Below, in pieces: positions 17,962-26,139 of a stretch of DNA of 64,000 nucleotides. The notes below the pieces were generated by a model that was not told the DNA's origin, ran no database searches, and worked only from the letters and a program-made list of their open reading frames with translations. The position numbers and the translations under genes are program-made. Within the stretch, counting starts at the first letter, position 1. Every line of letters begins with the position of its first letter. Source of the DNA: Salinibacter pepae (GTDB lineage Bacteria > Bacteroidota > Rhodothermia > Rhodothermales > Salinibacteraceae); NCBI RefSeq assembly GCF_947077775.1, contig NZ_CAMTTE010000001.1, positions 186,001 through 250,000 of the forward strand, read 5' to 3'.

Positions 17962-18819
17962 TTATCGCTCGTCTCTTGGGCGCTCAACGCGTCCGTCAAA
18001 CACCGATACGGCCGGGCCCTGAAGATACAAGGTTCCCCCTTCGACCCGGCCCACGGCGAGCTTACCGCCCGGCGTACGCACCCGCAGGGTCGTCTCGGGA
18101 TCGGCTCCCGTGAGGCGGCCGGCGGTCTCCGCCGCGGCCAGCACCCCGGTGCCACAGGACGGCGTCTCGGCCTCCACGCCCTTTTCGTAGGTGCGGAGTC
18201 GGAGGCCGTCCTCGCCTCCTAGCTCCACGAAGTTGACGTTGGCCCCGGCGGGGGCCAGGCTGGGATCGCGACGAAGACGGCGTCCCCACTTCTGAACCGG
18301 CACGGCATCGAGGTCGTCGACCACGGCCACAAGGTGCTCGGTGCCCGCGTGGGCGAAGCAGAGGCGCCGAACGGCCTGGGGCACCGATCGGTCGAGCGCC
18401 ACGTCCGCCCGGACCTCCGTGACGTCCGGCACGAAGAGACGCACCCCCGACGGATCATCTTCCGACGCCGTGGTGGCCCGGTACAGTCCCGCGTCGGTGT
18501 CGAACGCCAGCGGATCGTTCTGAAATCCGGCCCGTCGGGCGAACCGAAAGAGGCATCGTGCGCCGTTTCCGCACATGGTCGCGCGTGAACCGTCGGCATT
18601 TACGTAGTGCATGCGGTAGTCGGCCGCCGACGTCTTCGGGGCGTCGAGGGCCAGAAGCCCGTCCGCCCCCACTCCGTAGCGGCGCGGGCACCAGGCGGCC
18701 GCACAGGCCGACAGCTCGTCCGGACGGAGCTGAGCGGATCGGTTGTCGAGGACGAGAAAGTCGTTCCCCGTCCCCTGCATCTTGGTAAACGAAACCATTC
18801 GGCTGCGCGTCTCGATCAT
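17962..18819 (-). CDS. dapF: diaminopimelate epimerase
   Basis: A 285-residue cofactor-independent racemase converting LL- to meso-diaminopimelate for lysine and peptidoglycan. The two catalytic cysteines are Cys83 in MCGNGARC and Cys222 in SCGTGVLAAAE; the N-terminal FTKMQGTGNDFLVLDN is family-typical. The start is either 18819 or the ATG at 18798 (MVSFTKM), which gives the more usual N-terminus. It is convergent with the PpiD-like gene and divergent from phoH. Confidence 0.95.
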   Translation of the reverse strand: MIETRSRMVSFTKMQGTGNDFLVLDNRSAQLRPDELSACAAAWCPRRYGVGADGLLALDAPKTSAADYRMHYVNADGSRATMCGNGARCLFRFARRAGFQNDPLAFDTDAGLYRATTASEDDPSGVRLFVPDVTEVRADVALDRSVPQAVRRLCFAHAGTEHLVAVVDDLDAVPVQKWGRRLRRDPSLAPAGANVNFVELGGEDGLRLRTYEKGVEAETPSCGTGVLAAAETAGRLTGADPETTLRVRTPGGKLAVGRVEGGTLYLQGPAVSVFDGRVERPRDER

Positions 18820-18923
18820 ACGTAGCTCATGACCTCCAATTTTCCCTCGGCACGATTGGGGCTGCCCCCCGTAAGCCCCCGTAAACTTACTCGTACTCTG
18901 CGCTCATCAGGCCCCGAATCCCG

Positions 18924-19886
18924 TTGCCCGAAAAACAACTGAGCATTGACGGTGCCGATCCGCTTCTGCTGTTTGGCTTCAACGACATTCACCTCCGAAA
19001 GATCGAGGATGCATTCCCGGACACCCAGATCACGGCCCGGGGCTCGGAGATTCACCTCGAAGGCGAGCCGGAGGCGCTGGAAAAGGTCGAGCGGGTCTTC
19101 AGCGAGATGATGACCCTTCTCGAGCGCAACGAGCACCTCACCGAGGAGGACGTTGACACGGTTTTGGCCCTGTTCGATTCGAACGACACGGGCGCCTCGG
19201 CCCCAGCGACGGATCCCGGCCCGCGCGACCTGATCCTCACCACCCCCGACGGGGAGATCATCAAGCCCCGCTCCACCAACCAGGAGCGCCTCGTCCAGTC
19301 GGCTGCGGCCAACGATGTGGTGTTCGCCATCGGGCCCGCCGGCACCGGGAAGACGTACGTGGCCGTGGCGCTGGCCGTCGCCGCCCTCAACAACCACGAG
19401 GTGGACAAGATTGTCCTCTCCCGCCCCGCCGTGGAGGCCGGGGAGGAGCTCGGGTTTTTGCCGGGCGACTTCTACGAAAAGGTGGCGCCGTACCTCCGCC
19501 CCCTCTACGACGCCCTCGGGGAGATGATGCCCCGCGACGAGCTGGCCGAGTCCCTGGAGCAGGACCGGGTGGAGGTGGTCCCCCTCGCCTACATGCGGGG
19601 CCGGACGCTCAAGTCCTCGTTCGTCATTCTCGACGAGGCACAGAACGCCACCACGAGTCAGATGAAGATGTTTCTGACCCGGCTTGGCCCCCACAGCCGG
19701 GCCGTCGTGACGGGCGACATTACGCAGACCGACCTGCAAGACCGAAACGCCAGCGGCCTGATCCAGGTGCAGCACATCCTCAAGGGCATCGACGGGATTG
19801 AGTTCGTGTACCTGGAGCGCGAGGACGTGGCCCGCCACCGCCTGGTGCGCGACATCATCGCCGCCTACGAGGAGCACAACGAATGA
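18924..19886 (+). CDS. PhoH-family ATPase (PhoH-like, YbeZ type)
   Basis: 320 residues. An N-terminal KH-like region (about 15-70) precedes a P-loop ATPase with GPAGTGKT at 137-144, SRPAVEAGEELGFLPGD and Walker B FVILDEAQN at about 232-240. This is the YbeZ/PhoH arrangement, whose members act with YbeY in RNA metabolism. YbeY is not visible here. No ATG fits the conserved N-terminus, so the TTG at 18924 is the likely start. Divergent from dapF across about 100 bases. Confidence 0.9.
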   Translation: MPEKQLSIDGADPLLLFGFNDIHLRKIEDAFPDTQITARGSEIHLEGEPEALEKVERVFSEMMTLLERNEHLTEEDVDTVLALFDSNDTGASAPATDPGPRDLILTTPDGEIIKPRSTNQERLVQSAAANDVVFAIGPAGTGKTYVAVALAVAALNNHEVDKIVLSRPAVEAGEELGFLPGDFYEKVAPYLRPLYDALGEMMPRDELAESLEQDRVEVVPLAYMRGRTLKSSFVILDEAQNATTSQMKMFLTRLGPHSRAVVTGDITQTDLQDRNASGLIQVQHILKGIDGIEFVYLEREDVARHRLVRDIIAAYEEHNE

Positions 19887-19975
19887 TTTGGGAAGGCGCG
19901 CGAGGAGCGGCGGCAGGGTTCACGCAGTCCCTCCGCCCCCGCCTTCTCCGTGCCCTGGGTTGCCCAAACGAGCCG

Positions 19976-20830
19976 TCAGTCGTACTCGAAAAACCCCTCC
20001 CCGGTCTTCCGACCCAACTGGCCGGCCGTCACCTTGCGGCGGAGGAGCGGACACGGGCGGTACTTGTCGTCCCCGAGCTCGTCGTGGAGCACCTCTAGGA
20101 TGTGCAGGCACACGTCCAGCCCGATAAAGTCCGCCAGCGTAAGGGGGCCCATCGGGTGGTTCATCCCCAGCTCCATGACAGTATCGATGTCTTCGGGGTC
20201 GGCCACGCCCTCCATGACGCAAAAGACGGCCTCGTTGATCATGGGCATGAGGATGCGGTTCGACACGAAGCCCGGATAGTCCTCCACCTCCACGGGGTTC
20301 TTCTCAAGGTCCTCCGCAACGCCGGCCACCGTCTCGAATGTATCGTCGCTGGTGCGCTGTCCCCGCACCACCTCCACGAGCGTCATCACCGGCACGGGGT
20401 TGAAGAAGTGCATCCCGATGACCTGGTCGGGCCGCTCGGTCTGGTCGGCAATCCAGGTGATCGAAATCGACGACGTGTTGGAGGCAAGAATCGCGTCGGC
20501 AGGGGCGTGCGCGTCCAGTGTCCCGAAGACCTCCGACTTGACCTCTTGCGCCTCCGGCACGGCCTCGACGACCAGATCGGCGGACGCTACGCCCTCCGGG
20601 GTGTTGGACGTGAAGGCGAGGCGGTCGAGGGCCGCGGTCTTGTCCGCCGGCGTGATCACGTCGTTGCCGACCTGGCGCGATAGATTCCCTTCGATCGTCG
20701 ACCGGGCGTCGTTGAGGAGCGACTCGTCGAGGTCAATGAGGGTGGCGTCGTAGCCGTGAAGGGCGAAGACGTGGGCAATGCCGTTGCCCATCGTACCGGC
20801 CCCTACGACCGCGGTGGTATGCACGGACAT
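19976..20830 (-). CDS. 3-hydroxyacyl-CoA (3-hydroxybutyryl-CoA) dehydrogenase
   Basis: 284 residues. An NAD-binding Rossmann motif GAGTMGNGIAH (10-20) with the acidic residue of LIDLD for the ribose is followed by the catalytic His in MHFFNPVPVM and its Glu partner in the VVEAVPE region. The C-terminal dimerisation domain includes PGFVSNRILMPMINEA. It reversibly oxidises 3-hydroxyacyl-CoA in butyrate/PHB or fatty-acid metabolism. It is transcribed alone, 89 bases from the convergent phoH gene. The substrate chain length is not determinable. Confidence 0.92.
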   Translation of the reverse strand: MSVHTTAVVGAGTMGNGIAHVFALHGYDATLIDLDESLLNDARSTIEGNLSRQVGNDVITPADKTAALDRLAFTSNTPEGVASADLVVEAVPEAQEVKSEVFGTLDAHAPADAILASNTSSISITWIADQTERPDQVIGMHFFNPVPVMTLVEVVRGQRTSDDTFETVAGVAEDLEKNPVEVEDYPGFVSNRILMPMINEAVFCVMEGVADPEDIDTVMELGMNHPMGPLTLADFIGLDVCLHILEVLHDELGDDKYRPCPLLRRKVTAGQLGRKTGEGFFEYD

Positions 20831-21072
20831 GCTGAGGCGAAGGATTTGTGAGTGATTCAGTGCGCGGAAGTAATCTAGGCCTGCAGCCCCACTGTGTCGA
20901 GCCCGTCGGGACGAATTTCAGGTGGGAATCCGACCGTTCCGCAGGGTCGCAACGACAGCCGCGGCCTCCTTGCAAGGCAGGCGGCAAGGTTGAATTGCAA
21001 TAACGGATATTAGCGGCGCCGAAGAGGATGCTTCTGGGATCTAAGGGGAACTGGGCACGACCGGAGCGGCGA

Positions 21073-21097
21073 GGGGCGCGGCGCGGCGCGACGCCCC
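21073..21097 (-). other. GC-rich hairpin downstream of panD
   Basis: GGGGCG and CGCCCC arms flank 13 G/C-rich bases, starting 16 bases past the panD stop. It could slow polymerase, but no T run follows on the minus strand, so it is not a clear intrinsic terminator. The rest of the 282-base gap to the hbd-like gene holds no gene I can see. Confidence 0.35.
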
Positions 21098-21112
21098 CCT
21101 ACGAGTAGTTCG

Positions 21113-21553
21113 TCATGACTGCGGCCCTTCGGCAATGAGGACATCCTCCATGCCGTCCGGCGCGAGGTTTTCGCCCGTTCCCTTCGCGACGTCGAGGGTT
21201 CGTGTCTTCGTCACGTCGTTGTTCTCGTCGACGTGCACCACGCGTGGGTGATGCTCGCGGGCCTCAGAAGGGGTAAGTTCGGCGTACGCGATCACGATGA
21301 CCTCGTCTCCCGGGGCCGCCAGCCGGGCCGCCGGGCCGTTTAGACACACTGTGCGCTCCCCCGCCTCCCCCGAGATCGTGTAGGTTTCGAGCCGACTGCC
21401 ATTGTTCACGTTCACCACCTGCACCTTCTCGTAGGGCAGCATACCGGCGGCGTCCAACAGCTCCTCGTCGATGGTGATTGACCCCTCATAATACAGGTCG
21501 GCCTCGGTGACGCGAAGCCGGTGGAGCTTTGCCCTGAGCATCGAAAGGTCCAT
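21113..21553 (-). CDS. panD: aspartate 1-decarboxylase proenzyme
   Basis: 146 residues from the ATG at 21553 (MDLSMLRAKLHRLRVT). It makes beta-alanine for pantothenate. The self-cleavage site Gly24-Ser25 in YYEGSITID sits exactly where E. coli PanD has it; cleavage gives the pyruvoyl cofactor on the Ser. The core NGSRLETYTISGE and LNGPAARLAAPGDEVIVIAYA are conserved. A C-terminal tail of about 20 residues is longer and more acidic than in E. coli. It follows panC by 40 bases. Confidence 0.95.
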   Translation of the reverse strand: MDLSMLRAKLHRLRVTEADLYYEGSITIDEELLDAAGMLPYEKVQVVNVNNGSRLETYTISGEAGERTVCLNGPAARLAAPGDEVIVIAYAELTPSEAREHHPRVVHVDENNDVTKTRTLDVAKGTGENLAPDGMEDVLIAEGPQS

Positions 21554-21593
21554 GGGTGGAAGGGAATTGCACAAGAAGCGTGGCGCCCGGCCC

Positions 21594-22481
21594 CTACGCC
21601 TGGGCCGGCGGCACCTGCACGAAGGTGTTGTCGATAAGACGCGTCTCACCAAAGAAAACTGCTACGGCGGCCAGCACCTCCTGCCCGGGCACGAGGTGGT
21701 CGACGGGCTGAAGGGTGTGGGCGTCCACGACCTCTGCGTACTGCACATCCGCGTCGGGGGCCGCCGCGAGTTTATTTTGCATCGCTCCAACAACACCTTC
21801 CGCCGCCTGTTCCCCCCCTTCGATCGCCTCTTCGGCGGCGGTGACGGCCGCGTACAGCACCGTCGCCTGCTCTCGCTCTTCGGCGTCGAGGTACTCGTTC
21901 CGGGACGACTGCGCGAGGCCGTCGGGCTCCCGCACGGTCGGCACGCCCACAATTTCAATGTCGAAGAGCAGGTCCTCCACGAGGCGCTGGAGGATGACGT
22001 ACTGCTGGGCGTCCTTGCGGCCGAAGACCGCCACGTCGGGCTTGCAGGCGTGGACGAGCTTGGTCACGACGGTGGTGACCCCCCGAAAGTGCCCCTCGCG
22101 GTACGCGCCACAGAGATGCTCGTCGAGCCGCTCCACGTCGACCCACGCGAGAGGGCCGGGCAGGGCCTCGTCGTCGGCATAGGGATACATCTCTTCAACC
22201 GACGGCGCAAACATTGCGTCCACGTCGAGCGCCTCCAGCGTCTCCCGGTCGCCCTCCAGATCGCGCGGGTAGTCGTCGTAGTCTTCGCCCGGCCCAAACT
22301 GAGTGGGATTCACAAAGACAGAGACGGTCACGTGGTCGGCCTCGGTCAGGGCCCGGCGCACGAGCGCCAGGTGTCCCTCGTGCAGGGCCCCCAAGGTCGG
22401 CACGAGGGCGAGCGTTTGTCCCTCGGCCCGGGCCGCGTCGGCCTGGGCCTGCATGGCGTCAACGGTGCGAAGCAGTTCCAT
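21594..22481 (-). CDS. panC: pantothenate synthetase
   Basis: A 295-residue ligase joining pantoate and beta-alanine using ATP. The HIGH-like HEGH motif is at 34-37 after VPTLGAL. FVNPTQFGPGEDYDDYPRDLEGD, VDVERLDEHLCGAYREGHFRGV (nucleotide and pantoate binding) and FGRKDAQQYVI are conserved. The ATG at 22481 gives the usual N-terminus; the open frame extends 85 codons further upstream but is not family-like. First gene of the panC-panD pair. Confidence 0.95.
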   Translation of the reverse strand: MELLRTVDAMQAQADAARAEGQTLALVPTLGALHEGHLALVRRALTEADHVTVSVFVNPTQFGPGEDYDDYPRDLEGDRETLEALDVDAMFAPSVEEMYPYADDEALPGPLAWVDVERLDEHLCGAYREGHFRGVTTVVTKLVHACKPDVAVFGRKDAQQYVILQRLVEDLLFDIEIVGVPTVREPDGLAQSSRNEYLDAEEREQATVLYAAVTAAEEAIEGGEQAAEGVVGAMQNKLAAAPDADVQYAEVVDAHTLQPVDHLVPGQEVLAAVAVFFGETRLIDNTFVQVPPAQA

Positions 22482-23074
22482 CGGCGGGCGCGTCGGGTTG
22501 GTGTACGAGACTGCAAACAGATGCCGCACGGGGCTACGGAGCCACGCCCATCTAGTTCGTGCCCCACGGTGTGGCCGCCAGGCCCGTCTTCCCCTGCACG
22601 AAGCCCCCGGCAGTAGGCGCCTCTCGATTCCTCTGCGGCCCTCTTCCGAAGTGTGACGGCCCGCGTGCAGGCCGCCGCTGGGCGGGGGATGTGAACGACG
22701 GGGCACGCATGGAGCGGTTAGGCGTCCACTGTGCACGCCGCACCCCCGATGCCGTGGAGGCCCACACGTCTAGAAACGGCGCGCCCGTCTTTGAGGCCAA
22801 CTCCGGCCGGATCCACTCGGGTTGGGGGGCATGATCGAGATGCAGACCCGTGCAATCACGGCCAAAGACAGAGAGACGGCCCAGGGATTGTCTCCACCCT
22901 TCCAGGGGAGCGGCTGCAGGACACCGAGTCCCAACAGGTTTCTCAACCCTGTCCCGCACGCACCCGGTGGCGCAGAGCAGGCCCGCATGCCACGAGGGTT
23001 GGCGTGGGGGCCCGGTGGCAATCGCCGGGGCAGTGGCAGGCCCACATACTTGTTCTCGGGGAAGCAAACGGCGG
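22482..23074. other. intergenic region between panC and tRNA-Leu, no gene recognised
   Basis: About 590 bases. Several open frames cross it, but all look like high-GC noise, and those on the minus strand run straight into the tRNA. I looked for tmRNA, SRP RNA, RNase P and 6S landmarks and saw none. It presumably holds the panC promoter (minus strand) and the 3' trailer of the intron-bearing tRNA transcript. Confidence 0.5.
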
Positions 23075-23354
23075 TACCGGGGGTGGGACTCGAACCCACA
23101 CGGGCCACAAGGCCCAACGGATTTTCGTACCACTCCAATTTTCATTGGTGGGGCGTGGTCTGGACTTTCTCTTCACCGTATCCGGCCGGACGTAGGTGCT
23201 GCCCGTCAAGTCTCTGCACCTTCCCGAGGTCGGGCTTGGCTCAGGATTACCAGTCAAAAGGCTTCCCTGACTTTGAGCAGATCTACGTGAGGCGTTTCCG
23301 CCCCAGCACTCATTTGTCTAAGTCCGTTGCGTCTACCAATTCCGCCACCCCGGC
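23075..23354 (-). tRNA. tRNA-Leu(UAA), interrupted by a group I intron
   Basis: The 5' exon is 23354-23320 (35 nt) and the 3' exon 23125-23075 (51 nt). The acceptor stem pairs GCCGGGG with CCCCGGU (the 1-72 pair is G-U); the discriminator is A and CCA is not encoded. The D-arm has the Leu-typical GGAAUUGGUAGACGC. The anticodon stem is ACGGA/UCCGU, and the spliced loop CUUAAAA gives anticodon UAA. The long variable arm GGGCC-UUGU-GGCCC marks a class II tRNA, and the T-arm is GUGGG-UUCGAGU-CCCAC. The intron lies between U34 and A35. It is the only tRNA I found in the window and decodes UUA, a rare codon in this GC-rich genome. Confidence 0.96.
23126..23319 (-). ncRNA. group I intron (IC3-like, cyanobacterial tRNA-Leu type), 194 nt
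   Basis: The intron follows U34 of the tRNA and ends in the conserved G (23126). P1 is CUU of the 5' exon paired with GAG after an 8-nt loop, giving the U-G pair at the splice site. P4 pairs UCAGG (from 23270) with CCUGA, next to AAUCCUGAGCCAAGCC. The R element GGUGCAGAGACUUGACGGG (23220-23202) and S element AAGAGAAAGUCC (23173-23162) form P7 (GACUU/AAGUC) and the G-binding site. These blocks match what I remember of the Anabaena tRNA-Leu(UAA) intron. There is no room for a homing endonuclease. Confidence 0.95.
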
Positions 23355-23752
23355 GATTTGGATCTTCTAGTATAAGCACTCGACGGGATCTGGTTCGCGC
23401 CCTCCGGTACAGCCCGCCCACGGCTCCCGCCCAGCACGTTCGGGCGCTCAGTCGCGCCGACTCAGCGACAAAATAACGGATGGGCCAGGCCCTGTGCCCA
23501 GGAAGGACCTGTGCCCGGGGCGGAAATGCCTCGCAGCAGGGAGTGCATTGGCGAGCCGGGCCCCGTGGCCGCACGCCCCCACGGATCCGGCCCCGCGGGA
23601 GACAGCCGCCCAACCAGGCCCCGTCACCTTACGATACCGTCACGTTCCGGCCGTTACGTCATTTTTTCAGATCAATTTGATAGAGCGTCGATAGTACCGC
23701 TGTTCCAAAAGACCAGTTATGTCAACGTCCCCCAGCCTCACAGCCCAGCCCG
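23355..23752. other. intergenic region between tRNA-Leu and the ABC exporter, no gene recognised
   Basis: About 400 bases between two divergent transcription units. It contains the presumed tRNA promoter at the left end and an A+T-richer block at about 23655-23720 just upstream of the exporter gene, the likely promoter region for that operon. A 16-codon open frame (23719-23769) overlaps the exporter start. Nothing else is identifiable. Confidence 0.5.
23369..23374 (-). promoter_or_regulatory. candidate -10 element for tRNA-Leu
   Basis: TATACT on the minus strand lies 14 bases upstream of the tRNA 5' end, at a plausible -10 distance for a short leader. I see no good -35 hexamer at 17 bases, so this is tentative. 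Confidence 0.4.
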
Positions 23753-26047
23753 ATGCCGAAACGCGGTGATGGAGCCCTCAGCGACCAGTCGAAAACAGTC
23801 CCTGAAGCCGGGGCGGCCTCTGCGGACCCATCGCTGACCGAACAGGCTGTCGAGGCGTTTGGCGTCGTCCAGCAGCGCGTGGACCGGGACGTGAGCCCCG
23901 AGCGCCTCCGCGGGTTTCTGCAGGTGAAGACGGTCACCCCGGACACCATCCTCGGCCTTCTGGCCGACTACGGCCGCGCTCGTGGACTGGTGATGAAGCC
24001 CCAGTCCCTGTCGCCCTCCGATGTGCTGAAGGAAGCAGCCCCCGGCGATGTGGTGCTCATGCCGGACCGGAGTCTGGGGGTGGTTGAGGAGACCCGCGCC
24101 AGCGTCCTGTCCGTCCGCAGCTTTGGGCAGGACGAGGTGCGACGCGTGGGCCCGGACGCCCTGGCTGGGCCCGACGGGACGGTGTCGTTTCTCCACATCG
24201 AAGGGGAAACGCCTCATTTTCTCGACAGCGAACGGCAGTCCTCGTCGGGCTCGGGCATCCGGTCGGCGGAATACATCCACGACCCGCACGACCACCGCGA
24301 GAACATCCAGGAGACCTTCGCCAGTCTCCTCAGCCTACTCAGCGACGAGGGCAAGGACCTCGTCACGGTGGCGGTCTACGCCGCCATGGTGGCCATCTTT
24401 TCGCTCACGGTGCCCCTCGCGTCGCAGGGCATCATCGACTCGGTGTCGCTGGGGACGTTCACCAATCAGATCGTGGTGCTGTGCGTCGCAATCACCGTGG
24501 GACTCCTGCTGTACGGGGGCTTCGACATCCTGAAATACTACACGGTGGACATGCTGCAGCGTCGCCTCTTTGCCTCCACCTCCATGGAGATGGCCTACCG
24601 GCTGCCCCTCATGAAACGGTCGGAGCTGGAAGGAGAGTACGGCCCGGCCCTGGTCAACCGGTTCTTCGACGTGGTCTCGATGCAGAAGAGCCTGTCGAAA
24701 ATTCTCCTCGACGGGATGGTGTACGCGCTCATCGCGCTGGTGAGCCTCATTCTACTCACGGTCTACAGTTCGTTTTTCCTAATTGTCGGCCTGATGGCCG
24801 TCCTGTTCACCCCAGTGCTCATCTGGGGCCTGGGACGACGCGGCCTGCGAACGAGCATCGAACAGTCGAGCTTCAAGTACGCCACCGCCCACTGGTTGGA
24901 AGACCTCGCCCGGTGTCAGCAGAGCTTCAAGCTGAACGGATCCCCGTCGTACGTGCACGACCGCACCGACCGGCTCGCCTCCGACTACGTTCGGGCGCGC
25001 GGCAACCACTTCCGCATTTTTGGGCGTCAGCTCGCGGCCGCGGCGGCCTTCCGGGCCATCATCGTCGGGCTCGCCCTCGGAATCGGCGGGTACCTGGTCA
25101 CGCAGGGCGACATCACGCTCGGCCAGTTCGTCGCCGCGGAGCTCCTGATCGTATACCTCACCAACAACGGCTTCAACCTGGTCCAGCTGTTCGCGTCCGG
25201 CTACGACCTGCTGACGGCCATCAGCAAGATCCTGCACGTGACCGAGAAGCCCCTGGAGGAGGTCGGCGGGGAGGAGGTGCCCTCCGGCTCCGGCCCCGCC
25301 CCGCTTAGGGTGCGCAACGTGACCATCGGGTACAAGGACGCCTCGCCGGCACTCAGTGACGTCTCGTTCGACGTAGCGCCGGGCGACCACCTGTGCATCG
25401 TCGGGGACAGCGGGGCCGGCAAAACGACCCTCACGCAGGCCCTCGTGCGGATGCACACCCCCGATCAGGGACAGATCACGTTCGACGGACACGACATCGC
25501 CCGCCTCGACCCGCAGGCATACCGGAGCGTCGTGGGCCTGGCCCTGTCCAACGACGAGCTGTTCAAGGGCACGGTGGAGGAGAACATCACCATGGGCCGC
25601 TCGCTGAGCTACGCCGCCGTGGAGCAGGCCCTCCACCTGGCCTGCCTCGAAGACGCCATCCTGGACCTTCCCGACGGACTGCAGACGCCCATCACGTCCG
25701 CGGGCCTCGGGCTGCCACAGGGCATGGTCCGGCGCATCATGATCGCGCGGGCGGTGATCGGGGATCCCCGACTGCTGATCCTGGACGAGCCGTTCAACGG
25801 CATCGAGGACCCGGTGAAGCAGACCCTCGCCGACCGCCTGTACGGGCACGACGCGTGGACCATCGTCTCCGCGGCCGACGACAACCCGACGGCCGTGCGC
25901 CGGGCCGATCAGGTACTCGTGCTGGAGCAGGGCGAAATCGTGTGGCGGGGCGCGGCGGATCAGCTGAACGGCGAGTCCGACGACTTCCTGCGGCGCCACT
26001 TTCCGCGCCTCGTCTCGACGGTGCAGGGAGACGGGGTCCCGTCCTAA
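23753..26047 (+). CDS. type I secretion-like ABC exporter with degenerate nucleotide-binding domain
   Basis: 764 residues in three parts. An N-terminal region (to about 150) resembles a C39-like peptidase domain without the catalytic Cys. A six-helix exporter domain spans about 200-490. The C-terminal ATPase has intact Walker A GDSGAGKTT (about 550-558) and Walker B LLILDEPF (about 674-681). The Q-loop Gln is replaced (GLALSNDELF), the signature LSGGQ reads LPQGM (about 654), and the H-loop His is replaced (IVSAADD, about 704-710). First gene of an exporter-adaptor-channel operon. The start ATG 23753 is the best fit; a short open frame from ATG 23719 overlaps it in another frame. Confidence 0.88.
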   Translation: MPKRGDGALSDQSKTVPEAGAASADPSLTEQAVEAFGVVQQRVDRDVSPERLRGFLQVKTVTPDTILGLLADYGRARGLVMKPQSLSPSDVLKEAAPGDVVLMPDRSLGVVEETRASVLSVRSFGQDEVRRVGPDALAGPDGTVSFLHIEGETPHFLDSERQSSSGSGIRSAEYIHDPHDHRENIQETFASLLSLLSDEGKDLVTVAVYAAMVAIFSLTVPLASQGIIDSVSLGTFTNQIVVLCVAITVGLLLYGGFDILKYYTVDMLQRRLFASTSMEMAYRLPLMKRSELEGEYGPALVNRFFDVVSMQKSLSKILLDGMVYALIALVSLILLTVYSSFFLIVGLMAVLFTPVLIWGLGRRGLRTSIEQSSFKYATAHWLEDLARCQQSFKLNGSPSYVHDRTDRLASDYVRARGNHFRIFGRQLAAAAAFRAIIVGLALGIGGYLVTQGDITLGQFVAAELLIVYLTNNGFNLVQLFASGYDLLTAISKILHVTEKPLEEVGGEEVPSGSGPAPLRVRNVTIGYKDASPALSDVSFDVAPGDHLCIVGDSGAGKTTLTQALVRMHTPDQGQITFDGHDIARLDPQAYRSVVGLALSNDELFKGTVEENITMGRSLSYAAVEQALHLACLEDAILDLPDGLQTPITSAGLGLPQGMVRRIMIARAVIGDPRLLILDEPFNGIEDPVKQTLADRLYGHDAWTIVSAADDNPTAVRRADQVLVLEQGEIVWRGAADQLNGESDDFLRRHFPRLVSTVQGDGVPS

Positions 26048-26139
26048 CCGGCGCGTCCTGGTGCCTCGCGCCTCCTCGTGGCCCGATTGGGCGCCCCCCA
26101 TCATTCATCTGTTTCTCCCGGCCCACACGTTTGCCCGAC

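Noticed and set aside
21073-21097. Intrinsic terminator after panD
   Set aside because: The hairpin is good but no T run follows on the minus strand.
22552-23145. Minus-strand open frame of about 198 codons upstream of panC
   Set aside because: Its N-terminal part is the translation of the tRNA 3' exon and intron, so it is not a gene.
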